From the NCBI RefSeq assembly GCF_014202995.1, contig NZ_JACHIA010000010.1:124001-188000 (forward strand): 64,000 nt of DNA, read 5' to 3'. Positions within the stretch are counted from its first letter, which is position 1; each line of letters starts with the position of its first letter. The translations under genes and the position numbers were made by a program. Below the pieces are notes generated by a model. It saw only the letters and a list, made by a program, of their open reading frames with translations. It searched no databases and was not told the origin of the DNA. This document shows, in pieces, positions 1 to 9,983 of the stretch. The DNA comes from Longimicrobium terrae. Lineage in GTDB: Bacteria > Gemmatimonadota > Gemmatimonadetes > Longimicrobiales > Longimicrobiaceae.

Positions 1-497
1 TAGCGGCAGCGGAACGGATTTTCATCGGGATTGGCGTTGCTCAGCTCCACCTGCACGGAATCGCCGCCCTCCACCTCTACCTCTTCCAGCCACGCCCAGC
101 GGTCCTCGCCCACCACCGTGTCGGCCCACACGCGGTAGCGCCCGGCGGGCACGCTGTCCATGACAAAGCGCGCCTGCGCATCCGTGCGCACCGTCTGCTT
201 TCTCCGCGCGCCCAGGATGCGGGCGCGCTCCGCCCAGGCCCGCGCGACCTCCTCTGCCGTGGGCGGCGCGGCGGCGGCTCCCTTGAACGGACACGCGCGC
301 GACAGCAGCGTATCCAGCTCTGTCTTTTCCATGTCCTGCACCAGGTGCACGGGCAGGTTCGCCAGGCTCACGTCGTTGCCCGCGCTCTGCGCCACGAACG
401 CCGTTCCCGTCACGCGCCCGGGCTGTGGCGATCCGCACGCGGTGGCGGAAAGCAGCAGAATCGCGGCGGCGGAACGGGCGGCCATGCTGTTCATCAT
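1..497 (-). CDS. Putative lipoprotein, cut at the window edge within its last codon
   Basis: The reading frame is open from an ATG at 497 (in-frame ATGs also at 494 and 485) to the left edge, where the final codon reads TA-, so the stop is probably split by the edge. The N-terminus is a short hydrophobic signal ending in SATAC, a plausible lipobox. The C-terminal third (VMDSVPAGRYRVWADTVV, then EVEVEGGDSVQVEL) resembles the last strands of a carboxypeptidase-regulatory-like beta-sandwich, which is common in exported proteins. No enzymatic motif is visible. It is divergent from the two-component pair that starts at 686. The frame and lipoprotein nature are well supported; function is unknown. 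Confidence 0.6.
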   Translation of the reverse strand, partial: MMNSMAARSAAAILLLSATACGSPQPGRVTGTAFVAQSAGNDVSLANLPVHLVQDMEKTELDTLLSRACPFKGAAAAPPTAEEVARAWAERARILGARRKQTVRTDAQARFVMDSVPAGRYRVWADTVVGEDRWAWLEEVEVEGGDSVQVELSNANPDENPFRCR

Positions 498-685
498 CAG
501 TTCATGTACGGCTGGGTAGATTGGCGGGCTGCACGGTTCAGCTTCGCGCCCGTTCCCGCCGCGCGCAAGTGACGGACGCGTCGCAAAGCGGACCGGCGGA
601 CCATCGATTTCGGACACGGGCGCGAGTGGTGTCACCCTTGCGAGTCCGTCGTCATCCACGATCCCCACACTCTGATTCGCGGCCG

Positions 686-1375
686 ATGCGCATTCTGCTG
701 GTGGAAGACGAGGCCCGCCTGGCGAGCGCGGTAGAGCGCTACCTGCGCGAAAGCGCGTTTGCGGTGGACGTGGCCGGAACCGGCAAGGACGCCATCTTTC
801 TGGCCAACGTCAATCCGTACGACGCCATCGTGCTGGACATCGGCATCCCCGAGCCGGACGGATTCGAGGTCCTGCGCCGCCTTCGCGAGCGGGGGAACGC
901 TGCCCGCGTGCTGATTCTGACCGCGCGCGACGGGGTGGAAGACCGCATCCACGGGCTGGAGCTGGGGGCCGACGACTATCTCGTCAAACCCTTTGCCCTG
1001 GGCGAGTTGCGCGCCCGCCTGCGCGCCCTGCTGCGCCGCGGCGAGAGTCTGACGCCGGATGTGCTGCGGGTGGCGGATCTGGAACTGGATGGCAATGCGC
1101 AGAAGGCCGTCCGCGGCGGGCGCGCCATCCCGCTGACCGCAAAGGAATACGCGCTGCTGGAGTACCTGGTCCGCAACGAGGGCAAAGTCGTAGGCCGCGC
1201 GGAGATCAGCGACAAGGTGTGGGACGAGCGGTACGATCCGGCGTCCAACCTGATCGAGGTCTACATCAACCGTCTGCGGCGCAAAGTGGATGCGGAGGGC
1301 GCGCCGCCGCTGATCCACACGCGGCGCGGCGCGGGCTATGTGCTTTCGCAGGAGGCAGATGGCGATCCGGGTTGA
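686..1375 (+). CDS. OmpR/PhoB-family response regulator
   Basis: This 229-residue protein is a two-component DNA-binding regulator. The receiver domain covers about residues 1-115: acidic pocket VEDE (7-9), phospho-acceptor D51 in IVLDI, the conserved Thr in LILTARD and Lys in LVKPF. A winged-helix DNA-binding domain follows (PLTAKEYALLEYL, then SNLIEVYINRLRRKV and the final wing THRRGAGY). The frame is open upstream to 425, but the ATG at 686 begins the classic RILLVED strand, so it is the start. The stop lies 17 nt inside the next gene, so the cognate kinase is translationally coupled. Target genes cannot be read from the sequence. Confidence 0.95.
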   Translation: MRILLVEDEARLASAVERYLRESAFAVDVAGTGKDAIFLANVNPYDAIVLDIGIPEPDGFEVLRRLRERGNAARVLILTARDGVEDRIHGLELGADDYLVKPFALGELRARLRALLRRGESLTPDVLRVADLELDGNAQKAVRGGRAIPLTAKEYALLEYLVRNEGKVVGRAEISDKVWDERYDPASNLIEVYINRLRRKVDAEGAPPLIHTRRGAGYVLSQEADGDPG

Positions 1376-3029
1376 TTCCATCCGGCTGCGGCTGACCCTG
1401 TGGTACGCGGCCATTCTCGCCATCGCGCTCGTCGCCATGGCGGTCGCCACCTACACCCTGCTGGACCGCCTGGCCACCGCGCGCGCCACGGCGTCGCTGA
1501 TCGAGACGGGCGGCGCCGTGCTGGCCACCGGCGGCCGCGGCGAGCGCGGGCTGGAAAACGCCGTCCGCCGCTTTCGCGCGCCGGACCGGCGCGTGGTGCT
1601 GTACGCGCCGGACGGACGCGTGCTGGCGGCGTCGGACCCGCCGCCGTTCGGGCCGCCGGTGGCGGAAGAGGTGTTCGCCGCCGTACCGCCGCTCCGTGAC
1701 GTTCCCGTCAGCCGGCGCCCGTCGCAGCCGGCCGGCGCGGACGCGCGCCCCCGTTCCCCGCGGCCGGATTCGGCCGAATTCACCCGAATGGACACGGCTA
1801 TCCGCCGCGCGGGTCGGAGCCGCTACGACACCCTTTTCGCACGGGAAGACACGGGGCCGCGCGTGGCGGGAAGCGGAAGGGACGGCCCGAGCTCAGACGC
1901 CGGGCGGGGCCCCTCGGAACGGGCGGACCGCGGACCATCTCCGGACGACCGCCCCCGCGTTGCCGGTCCCGCGAGCCGCGTCATGCGGCTGCGGCCGGGC
2001 GACTCGCCGGTGCGCGTGGGCGCGCGGCCCCTGCGGCGCGGCGACGGCTCCGTGCTGGCGGTCATTGCGTCCACTCGGCAGGAGCAGCTGCTGCGGGAGC
2101 AGGCCCGTCTTGCGCTCGCGCTGGCGGTTGGGGTGACGCTGCTGATCGCCGTGGTTCCCGGCTCGCTGCTGGTGCGCCGCAGCCTGGCCCCCATTGGCGA
2201 CATGACGCGGCAGGCGGCCCGCATTGGCGCGGAGCGGCTGGGCGAGCGCCTGCCCACCGGCAATCCGCGCGACGAACTGGGCGCGCTGGCCCGCGTGCTG
2301 AACGATCTGCTTGACCGCCTGCAGGCGGCTTTTGCGCAGCAGCGCCGCTTCATGGCTGAGGCCGCGCACGAGCTGCGAACCCCCGTGGCCGTGGTGCGCG
2401 CGGAGACGGAACTGGCGCTCAGCGGCGAGCGGCCCGCGGCAGAGTATCGCGAGGCGCTGGGCGTGGTGTGGAGCGAATCGGAGCGTCTGGGGCGGATTGT
2501 GGATGATCTGCTCACCCTCTCCCGCGCGGAGGCCGGCGAGTATCCGCTGCGCGCCGGACACGCCGACTTGGCCGAGGTGGTGGCGGATGTGGTGCGTGCC
2601 CACCGCGCGCTTGCCGCCACCCGCGACGTAACGCTGGTCGCGGACACAGCGGATGAACTGCCGCTGAACGGCGACGAGGTCCTGCTTTCGCGCATGCTGC
2701 GCAATCTGGTGGAGAACGCGGTCAAGCACGGCCGCATCGGCGATCAGGTGCGGGTGGAAGCGCGGCGTGACGGCGACGTCTACGTACTGCGCGTGGCGGA
2801 TACGGGACCGGGCATCTCCGACGCGGCGCGCGAGCGGGTGTGGGAGCCATTCTTTCGCGGCGCAGGCGCGCGGGCGGCAGGCGCGGAGGGCGGCGCCGGT
2901 CTGGGGCTGCCCATCGCACGGTGGATCGCGGAGGCGCACGGCGGCGTTCTGGATCTGGCGGAAACCGGTCCGCACGGCACCGTCTTCGAAGCCCGCATCC
3001 CGGTGCAGACGCCGCTCCCCGTGGCGTGA
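1359..3029 (+). CDS. Membrane sensor histidine kinase, partner of the preceding regulator
   Basis: This 556-residue kinase starts at the ATG preceded by GGAGG (1351-1355). An N-terminal membrane helix (about residues 12-33) is followed by an extracytoplasmic region, a second helix (LALALAVGVTLLIAVVPGSL), a HAMP segment, a HisKA dimerisation helix with the phospho-acceptor His in EAAHELRTPVAVVRAE, and a HATPase domain with N box (NLVENAVKHG), G1 box (VADTGPGIS) and G2 box (GAGLGLPIARW). About 100 residues of the external region (DNA about 1700-1990) are low-complexity and rich in Arg, Pro, Ser and Gly, which is unusual for a sensor. It overlaps the response regulator gene by 17 nt. The ligand is unknown. 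Confidence 0.94.
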   Translation: MAIRVDSIRLRLTLWYAAILAIALVAMAVATYTLLDRLATARATASLIETGGAVLATGGRGERGLENAVRRFRAPDRRVVLYAPDGRVLAASDPPPFGPPVAEEVFAAVPPLRDVPVSRRPSQPAGADARPRSPRPDSAEFTRMDTAIRRAGRSRYDTLFAREDTGPRVAGSGRDGPSSDAGRGPSERADRGPSPDDRPRVAGPASRVMRLRPGDSPVRVGARPLRRGDGSVLAVIASTRQEQLLREQARLALALAVGVTLLIAVVPGSLLVRRSLAPIGDMTRQAARIGAERLGERLPTGNPRDELGALARVLNDLLDRLQAAFAQQRRFMAEAAHELRTPVAVVRAETELALSGERPAAEYREALGVVWSESERLGRIVDDLLTLSRAEAGEYPLRAGHADLAEVVADVVRAHRALAATRDVTLVADTADELPLNGDEVLLSRMLRNLVENAVKHGRIGDQVRVEARRDGDVYVLRVADTGPGISDAARERVWEPFFRGAGARAAGAEGGAGLGLPIARWIAEAHGGVLDLAETGPHGTVFEARIPVQTPLPVA

Positions 3030-3138
3030 TCCGATCAGGTAGGGACCGAAGTCCATCGATGGAATAGAACGTTCGGTTTTCGACGCACCCGCAAAAGCTC
3101 TGTTCGGCGGATGAGATTGTGGTGGATCGCGAGCATCC

Positions 3139-3222
3139 CTGAGCGGATGAATCCGCCGCTCAAACATCGCGAAGCCCCGACTCGCGGCCGCTGCCCCGTC
3201 GACGATCGCGGCTTCAACTGCG
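3139..3222 (-). repeat. R1 interspersed repeat, diverged copy
   Basis: This is one R1 module in minus orientation: CTGAGCGGATGAATCCGCCG at one end and CGGCTTCAACTGCG at the other, with a diverged middle. It lies between the convergent ends of the sensor kinase and the small gene at 3214 and overlaps the last codons of the latter. Confidence 0.8.
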
Positions 3223-3546
3223 ATCCCGGAGTTCTCTCCATCTCATCAATGATGCTCCGACGGCTTCGCGCGGCAGATCGCCGAACCAGCGCCGCCACTC
3301 CTCGTCGGTCAGCCTCACACCGTTCGCAATCTCATTCATCGCGTTGCTGATCAGCAGCGCGTCATCTCCCTCATCATCCATGTCGTCGGCCGCGGGCCAG
3401 CGCTCGAGCAGAGCGGGCAGGCGCCCTCGTTCCACACCCGTGCGTGTCTGGAAATCGAACTCGTCCAGGAACGGGCCCTCGTAAATCGCGCGGAGGCAGC
3501 GGAACGCGACATCCTGATCCGCGCTGCTGAGTTGCGTGAGATACAT
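3214..3546 (-). CDS. Small acidic protein of unknown function
   Basis: This 110-residue protein begins MYLTQLSSADQDVAFRCLRA. The frame extends 21 codons upstream, but that extension looks like non-coding composition (GPGSAFNHSRQRP), so the ATG at 3546 was chosen. The middle is acidic (DDMDDEGDD) and the rest is predicted helical, with a Trp pair in DEEWRRWFGDL. No signal peptide, membrane segment or catalytic motif is visible. The 3' end overlaps repeat R1. Codon use fits the neighbours. It looks like a real cytoplasmic protein, but I do not recognise the family. Confidence 0.6.
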   Translation of the reverse strand: MYLTQLSSADQDVAFRCLRAIYEGPFLDEFDFQTRTGVERGRLPALLERWPAADDMDDEGDDALLISNAMNEIANGVRLTDEEWRRWFGDLPREAVGASLMRWRELRDRS

Positions 3547-3874
3547 GCACGGACGCTGACGTGAATGGTTGAAGGCGGAGCCAGGGCCGGAGTCGAGCCG
3601 AACGTCCACCGGTGACGGAATACGGCAGCCAGAGGACGCCGTCAGACGGGCCGCGAATGCTCATCTACGGCATCGGCCGTCATCAGCAGAATCAGTGCGA
3701 GACACGCTTCCCCACGACTTAATCTTTCCCTCATCCTCATGTTAATCCTGCAGTTAGCTACCCGCCGCTAGGTTGATTGCGTGACTGGCGCCGGACGGCT
3801 TCTGCCGCCCGCGGCCACTCCGGAGGAGGGGCCTCAACGCCCTTCTCCACAACCCAGAGAAGAGAGACACAACC
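3547..3874. other. Intergenic region with a possible degraded minus-strand reading frame
   Basis: No confident gene is present. On the minus strand, an ATG at 3742 opens a 32-codon frame with a hydrophobic stretch (ACLALILLMTADAV) before a stop. A second frame then reads DGVLWLPYSVTGGR. This could be a decayed short exported protein, but the support is weak. The stretch 3720-3770 is AT-rich for this genome and may hold the promoter of the small minus-strand gene or of the plus-strand gene at 3875. Confidence 0.3.
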
Positions 3875-4402
3875 ATGCGTCGCAATCATCTGATGGGCTT
3901 TGCCTTTGCGCTGGCCGCCGCCACCTCGGCGCAGGCTGCCTCCGCGCAGACGGCCCAGCCCCAGCAGCAGCACGACGGCCGCGGGCACCAGCAGGGCGAC
4001 CGCGCCGAACGCCGCGGGCCGGGACAGCGCCTGTTTCAGGGCATCACCCTGACGGCGCAGCAGCAGGAGCAGGTGCGCGCCATCATGGCCGAGGGCCGGC
4101 CGGCGCGCGGTGAGCGCCCCGCCCGGGGCGCCCAGGCCGACGGTCAGCGCGGCGAGCAGAGGCAGCGCGGAGAGCGCCGCCAGCTTACCGAGCAGGAGCG
4201 CCAGCAGTTCGAGGCACGCCGTGCCGAAATGCAGCAGCGCCGCACGCAGAGCCTGCAGCGCATCCGCGGCATCCTGACCGCCGACCAGCGCGCACAGTTC
4301 GACCGCAACGTGGCGGAAATGGAAGCCCAGCGTGGCCAGCGTGGTGAGCGCGGCGCCCGCGGGCAGAAGGGCCAGCGTCAGGGCGGCGCCTCGCGGTCCT
4401 GA
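3875..4402 (+). CDS. Periplasmic LTxxQ (Spy/CpxP-like) protein
   Basis: This 175-residue protein has a signal peptide (FAFALAAATSAQAASAQT) and two LTxxQ-type motifs in a helical, very Gln/Arg-rich body: LTAQQQEQVRAIMAEGR and GILTADQRAQFDRNVAEME. Those motifs define the Spy/CpxP superfamily, whose best-known members are periplasmic chaperones or inhibitors of envelope stress kinases. The linkers (RGERPARGAQADGQRGEQR) are low complexity. A purine-rich site (GAAGAGAGA) precedes the ATG. A GC-rich hairpin follows at 4415. It could act on envelope stress, but no stress regulator is adjacent. Confidence 0.75.
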   Translation: MRRNHLMGFAFALAAATSAQAASAQTAQPQQQHDGRGHQQGDRAERRGPGQRLFQGITLTAQQQEQVRAIMAEGRPARGERPARGAQADGQRGEQRQRGERRQLTEQERQQFEARRAEMQQRRTQSLQRIRGILTADQRAQFDRNVAEMEAQRGQRGERGARGQKGQRQGGASRS

Positions 4403-4414
4403 TCGGGAATGAGC

Positions 4415-4438
4415 AACGCGCGCTCCGGCGCGCGTTCC
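4415..4438 (+). terminator. Hairpin after the LTxxQ gene
   Basis: AACGCGCG pairs with CGCGCGTT across a 6-nt loop (CTCCGG), 12 nt after the stop codon. The following T-run is short (GTTCC), so this is a weak intrinsic terminator. Confidence 0.5.
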
Positions 4439-4503
4439 ACTCCAGCGGCGGGCGGTCTTCACGGGGAGGGCCGCCCGTCCGCGCGAAATGAAAGGGAGAG
4501 CGG

Positions 4504-5778
4504 ATGAACACCATCCTCCGTACGATCCAGAGCCGCTGGCGCACCGCCGCGGGAGTGGCCGTCGCCGGCATCGCCCCGGTGATCCTGGCAATGGCGAAGA
4601 CGCCACCCGCCTCGGCGGTGGCCGCGGCGCCGCTGGTAGCCGTGCACGCACCGGTTGCCGCCACCGCCGCGACGCTCAAGCCGCGCCCCGCCGCCAAGCC
4701 GCTGGCCCGCGCGCCGCTAACCCGCGCCGTGGACGCCGTGCGCGCCGAAGTGAAGCGTGGTGCGTTTCCCGGCGCGGCGCTCGCCGCCGGACGCGGAGCG
4801 ACGACGTCGCTCATCGAGGGTGTGGGGACGACGACGTGGAAGGGCGCCACGGTGGATCCGGAGCGCACCGTCTACGATCTGGCGTCGCTCACCAAGGTGG
4901 TGGCCACGACCACGGCGGCCATGCTGCTGTACGAGGATGGGCGTCTGGACCTGGACGCGCCCGTGTCGCGCTATCTCCCGGAGTTTTCGGGCGGCAACAA
5001 GGATGACGTGACGATCCGCGACCTGCTGACGCACACTTCCGGACTCCCGGCGGGCACGGGCGTTCGCGGCAGCACGGCGGATGAAAAGCTGGCGTCGCTC
5101 ATTCGCACGCCCCTGCGCCGCGCGCCGGAGACGCGGGTGGAGTACAGCGACGTGGGATTCGTGACGCTGTTCGCCGCGCTGGAAAAGGCGGCGGGCGAGC
5201 CGGTGGAGCAGATGCTGGAGCGCCGTGTCTATGGCCCGCTGGGGATGGCCAGCACCGGCTACGCGCCGGGCGCCGACTGCGCGCGCTGCGCCCCCTCCTG
5301 GCAGACGGCGGACGGCACGCCCGTCCGCGGCAAGGTGCACGATCCCACGGCGCGCGCGCTGGGCGGGGTGGCGGGAAACGCGGGATTGTTTTCCACGGTG
5401 GCTGACCTGTCGCGCTTCGCGGCAATGCTGGCCGGCGGCGGCGAACTGGAAGGTGTCCGCGTGCTGAAGCCGGAGACCATCGACACCTTTTCCCGCCGCC
5501 AGCCGGGCGCGGACAACCGTGCACTGGGATGGGAGACGCCCAACGCCGATGGTACGGGCGCGGCGGGAAAGAGCATGAGCCCGCGCGCGTTCGGGCACAC
5601 GGGGTTCACGGGAACGTCGCTGTGGGTGGATCCGGAGCACGGCACCTGGGCGGTGCTGCTGGCCAACCGCACCTTTGACGCGCACGCCAGCAACCGCATT
5701 CAGAAGCTGCGCCGCACCGTGCACGCCTACGTTACCGAATCCGCCGAAGAAGCGCCGGATTCGCTGCTGGCCGACTGA
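4504..5778 (+). CDS. Exported serine hydrolase, class C beta-lactamase family
   Basis: This 424-residue protein has a hydrophobic N-terminal segment (about residues 17-31) followed by an Ala/Pro-rich linker, so it is probably exported or anchored. The catalytic motifs of the beta-lactamase/DD-peptidase fold are present: S128-x-x-K131 in DLASLTKVVAT, Y214-S-D in VEYSDVGF, and HTG in FGHTGFTGTSLWV. Family members act as esterases, D-amino-acid peptidases or cell-wall carboxypeptidases, so a true beta-lactamase activity cannot be assumed. It stands alone, with a strong terminator after it. Confidence 0.88.
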   Translation: MNTILRTIQSRWRTAAGVAVAGIAPVILAMAKTPPASAVAAAPLVAVHAPVAATAATLKPRPAAKPLARAPLTRAVDAVRAEVKRGAFPGAALAAGRGATTSLIEGVGTTTWKGATVDPERTVYDLASLTKVVATTTAAMLLYEDGRLDLDAPVSRYLPEFSGGNKDDVTIRDLLTHTSGLPAGTGVRGSTADEKLASLIRTPLRRAPETRVEYSDVGFVTLFAALEKAAGEPVEQMLERRVYGPLGMASTGYAPGADCARCAPSWQTADGTPVRGKVHDPTARALGGVAGNAGLFSTVADLSRFAAMLAGGGELEGVRVLKPETIDTFSRRQPGADNRALGWETPNADGTGAAGKSMSPRAFGHTGFTGTSLWVDPEHGTWAVLLANRTFDAHASNRIQKLRRTVHAYVTESAEEAPDSLLAD

Positions 5779-5808
5779 CGGAACAACGCGATCAGGATGA
5801 ACGGCGAC

Positions 5809-5844
5809 AGGCGCCCGGCGTGGGAATCACGCCGGGCGCCTTTT
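5809..5844 (+). terminator. Intrinsic terminator of the serine hydrolase gene
   Basis: A 13-bp stem (AGGCGCCCGGCGT with ACGCCGGGCGCCT) with a 7-nt loop is followed by TTTT, 30 nt after the stop codon. Confidence 0.85.
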
Positions 5845-5914
5845 CGTCTCGTGTGGATGATCGGACGCGGCGGATTCGGTGTGGGCCGGAGCTTGGGCGC
5901 GGCCGCCAGCTGGG

Positions 5915-6437
5915 GCCCTCACCCCGCGTGCTGCGCACGACGACCCTCTCCCACGAACGGATGTGGGAGAGGGAGCACACCCCAGAATGGTGTTCTTTGG
6001 ATGGTGCTGTGCCGGCGGACGGCTGGGAGGCCCCTCCCCCGGCCCCTCCCCGTGCAAACTGCCGCACGGAGAGGGGAGAACTGCAACTCCGCGTGAAGCA
6101 GCTGTTTGACGCGCGTTCGGAGAGGGCCCCCTCCCCCCAACCCCCTCCACCCGCTCCGCGGGAGAGGGGGAGCCGTTCGGCGCGGGGACGGGTTCGGCTA
6201 GCGGCGCGGTCTGCCGGGGTGTTGTTCCCCGATGCAGTTGAAGCCCCGAACCGGACGCGCCAGCGGCCGGTGTCGGGGGTTCCCGCAGTTTGAGCGGCGG
6301 ATTCATTCGCTCAACCCACTTCGGCTCACGCGACGCTCCGCTTCCCGCACCGCACCCTCCGCCCGCCCCGACAACCCTCCCCCAGTCTTTTTTGGGGGAG
6401 GGTGGGCCGGTGGTGCCGGCCCGGGTGGGGGCCGCCC
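5915..6437 (+). repeat. Composite repeat array R3-R6-R4-R1-R2
   Basis: The 880-bp gap upstream of the efflux operon is filled by five modules in plus orientation. R3 is at 5915-5982, with the inner inverted repeat CCCTCTCCCAC...GTGGGAGAGGG. An R6-like tract is at about 6027-6080, R4 at about 6122-6170, R1 at 6232-6320 and R2 at 6373-6437, whose hairpin surrounds CAGTCTTTTTTGGGGG. No gene is credible in this gap; the plus-strand frame open from 6290 is non-coding up to about 6617. Confidence 0.85.
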
Positions 6438-6658
6438 GCGAACTCCGCCACCCGCGCCCAAACCTCCACCCTGCAACGCCTTCCAATTCTCCCGCGCCCC
6501 GCGATCAGCGGATCGCCCTCCACCTCCCGCCCGTTCATCGTGGGTTTAGGTACGCGGAATATCTTTCATGCACCGTCGCGCCGGAGGCCGCCAAAAGCGA
6601 CCCGGCAGGCGACCAGATGATCGAAATCAGCCAGCCCCGCGAGGGGGAGGACACGTCG

Positions 6659-7957
6659 ATGAACCGCAAGATCAGAAACGCAGCCGCGATCGCGGCGACC
6701 GTGGCGGGAGCCGGAGGACTCTGGTTCTTTCAGCAGGCGGACGCCAGCGAAACGCCGGCCTACCGCCTCGCCGCCGTGGAACGCGGCGACGTGCGATCCA
6801 CCGTTTCCGCCACCGGCGCGCTCAGCGCCGTGACGACCGTGCAGGTGGGCACCCAGGCATCCGGCAAGGTCACCGAGATCCTGGTCGACTACAACGACCG
6901 CGTCCGCAAGGGACAGCTTCTGGCCCGCATCGACCCCACCCTGCAGGAGCAGGCCGTGGCCGAAGCGCAGGCCGGACTGGCCCGCTCGCAGGCGCAGTAC
7001 GAGCAGGCCAGCCAGGAAGTAGAGCGCAACAAGCCGCTCTACGACGCGCGCATCGTCACCGCGACGGAGTTCGGCGCGCTGCAGTCCGCCTACTCGGTGG
7101 CGCGCGCCAACGTGCGCAGCGCCCAGGTGGCGCTGGACCGCGCGCGGCAGAACCTGTCGTATACCGCCATCTACGCTCCCATCGACGGCGTCGTCGTGGA
7201 GCGCAACGTGGACGTGGGCCAGACGGTTGCCGCCAGCCTGAGCGCGCCGCAGCTCTTCCTGATCGCCAACGACCTGAGCGAGATGCAGATCCTGGCCGCC
7301 GTCGATGAAAGCGACATCGGGCAGATTCACGACGGCCAGCCGGTGAGCTTCACCGTGCAGTCGTTCGGCGAGCGGACGTTCAGCGGCACCGTGCGGCAGG
7401 TTCGCCTGCAGAGCACCACGACGGAAAACGTGGTCAGCTACACCGCCGTCGTCTCGGTGGACAACGCGGACGGCTCGCTCCTGCCCGGAATGACGGCGAC
7501 GGTGGAATTCCAGACGGCGGCCGAGCAGAACGCGCTCACGGTCCCCAACGCCGCCCTCCGCTTCCGGCCATCTGCCGAGGAGTTGGAGAAGGCCGGCGTC
7601 ACCATCCCCCGCGCAGACAGCGCCGCGGCCCGCTCCGGCGGCGCGGCGGCACGTTCCGCCGGCACGGGAGCACGCGCGGCGGGCGCGGGGCGGACGGCGG
7701 GCGCGGCTCGCGGCGGCGCCGGACGCGCGCTTTGGACGGTGGACGCGCAGGGCAAGCTGTCCCGCATCCGCGTGACGCCGGGTCTGTCCGACGGGCAGCG
7801 CACCGCGGTCAAGGGGGAGGGCATTCAGCCGGGAATGCAGGTGATCGTGGGCCAGGCGCAGACCGAATCCGCTTCGGGATCGTCATCGGCCAGCACCAAT
7901 CCGCTGCAGCCGCAGCGCCCCGCCGGCATGCGCGGGCCCGGCGGCCCCGGCTTCTGA
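6659..7957 (+). CDS. macA: MacA-like periplasmic adaptor (HlyD/RND-type membrane fusion protein)
   Basis: This 432-residue adaptor bridges an inner-membrane transporter and an outer-membrane channel. It has an N-terminal membrane anchor (about residues 5-23), a lipoyl/barrel-sandwich half (VQVGTQASGKVTEILVDYND), a coiled-coil hairpin (AEAQAGLARSQAQYEQASQE through VALDRARQNLSYT), the second lipoyl half (IYAPIDGVVVERNVDVGQTV) and beta-barrel domains. A low-complexity Ala/Gly/Arg insert (DNA about 7612-7730) precedes the last domain. The ATG at 6659 has GAGGGGGAGG 8 nt upstream; an in-frame ATG at 6617 is less likely. First gene of a four-gene efflux operon. The MacA name rests on the partners. 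Confidence 0.9.
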   Translation: MNRKIRNAAAIAATVAGAGGLWFFQQADASETPAYRLAAVERGDVRSTVSATGALSAVTTVQVGTQASGKVTEILVDYNDRVRKGQLLARIDPTLQEQAVAEAQAGLARSQAQYEQASQEVERNKPLYDARIVTATEFGALQSAYSVARANVRSAQVALDRARQNLSYTAIYAPIDGVVVERNVDVGQTVAASLSAPQLFLIANDLSEMQILAAVDESDIGQIHDGQPVSFTVQSFGERTFSGTVRQVRLQSTTTENVVSYTAVVSVDNADGSLLPGMTATVEFQTAAEQNALTVPNAALRFRPSAEELEKAGVTIPRADSAAARSGGAAARSAGTGARAAGAGRTAGAARGGAGRALWTVDAQGKLSRIRVTPGLSDGQRTAVKGEGIQPGMQVIVGQAQTESASGSSSASTNPLQPQRPAGMRGPGGPGF

Positions 7958-7969
7958 GAGAGGCGCATC

Positions 7970-8736
<767 letters not shown>

Positions 8737-8740
<4 letters not shown>

Positions 8741-9951
8741 AGACGCGGCAACTGGTAAAGGTGGCCGGGCAGAGCATCGTCAAGAACAAGATGCGCACGC
8801 TCCTGACGATGCTGGGCATCGTCATCGGCGTGGGCGCGGTCATCATCATGGTTGCGGTCGGCAACGGCGCGCAGGAGCAGATCAAGAACAGCATCGGCAG
8901 CCTGGGGACCAACCTGTTGATCGTCATGCCGGGCTCGGCCACGGCGGGCGGCGCCAGCCAGGGCGCGGGCACGTTCAGCCGCTTGACGGTGGAAGACGCC
9001 GAAGCGCTCAAGCGCGACGCCACGCTGCTGGCCGGCGTGTCCCCCGTCGTCAGCACGCGCACGCAGGTCATCGGCGGCGAAGGCAACTGGCGCACGATGA
9101 TCAACGGCGTGTCGACGGACTTCGCGGAGATCCGCGACTGGACGGTGAGCAGCGGCGAACTGTTCAGCGAATCGGACGTGCGCGGATCGCGGAAAGTGGC
9201 GGTCCTCGGCAAGACGGTCGCGGACAACCTGTTCCCCGGCACGGACCCGGTGGGCGAGCAGGTGCAGATCGGCCGCGTACCGTTTTCCGTCGTCGGCGTG
9301 CTGGCGGGCAAGGGGCAGAACGCGGGCGGGCAGGACCAGGACGATGTGATCCTCATGCCTTATACGACAGCGCGGACGCGGCTGAGCGGCAACGTGCGCA
9401 TCGGGCAGATCGTGGCCAGCGCGGCCACGGCCGACGACATGGCCGCCGCGCAGGAGGAGCTGTCGACGCTGATGCGCGAGGCGCACCGCCTGGGCGACAA
9501 CCCGGACGACTTCACCGTGCGCAACCAGACGGAGATCGCCGAAGCCGCGAGTTCCACCACCAAGGTGATGTCCTCGCTGCTGGCGGCAATCGCGAGCATC
9601 TCGCTGCTCGTCGGCGGGATCGGGATCATGAACATCATGCTGGTTTCCGTCACCGAGCGCACGCGGGAAATCGGCATCCGCATGGCCATCGGCGCCCGCG
9701 GCCGCGACGTGCTGACGCAGTTCCTGGTGGAGAGCGTGGCGATGAGCGTGGCGGGCGGGCTGATGGGGCTGGCGGTGGGCTTTGGCGGGGCGGCGCTGCT
9801 CGCCCGGCTCACGGGATGGACGACCTCCACGCCGCTGAGCGCGGTGCTGCTGGCGGTGGGCTTTTCCGCCGCGGTAGGGGTGTTCTTTGGATACTACCCG
9901 GCCCGCAAGGCCGCGGCGCTGAATCCCATCCAGGCGCTTCGCTACGAGTGA
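8737..9951 (+). CDS. ABC transporter permease, MacB/FtsX family
   Basis: This 404-residue permease has the MacB core-domain layout: one N-terminal helix (TLLTMLGIVIGVGAVIIMVA), a large periplasmic domain (about residues 45-270) and three C-terminal helices. The second helix ends in the family motif IGIMNIMLVSVTERTREIG. It overlaps the ATPase by ATGA, giving translational coupling. With the adaptor and the TolC-like protein it would form a tripartite mechanotransmission pump spanning the envelope. Substrates cannot be read from sequence; relatives export macrolides, siderophores or peptides. Confidence 0.93.
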
Positions 9952-9983
9952 GTGCGCCGGGTAATCCGCAGATACAGGGGTTG

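Noticed and set aside
5915-6437. Insertion sequence or prophage remnant
   Set aside because: No transposase or phage gene and no long terminal inverted repeats; the DNA is explained by modules R1-R6.
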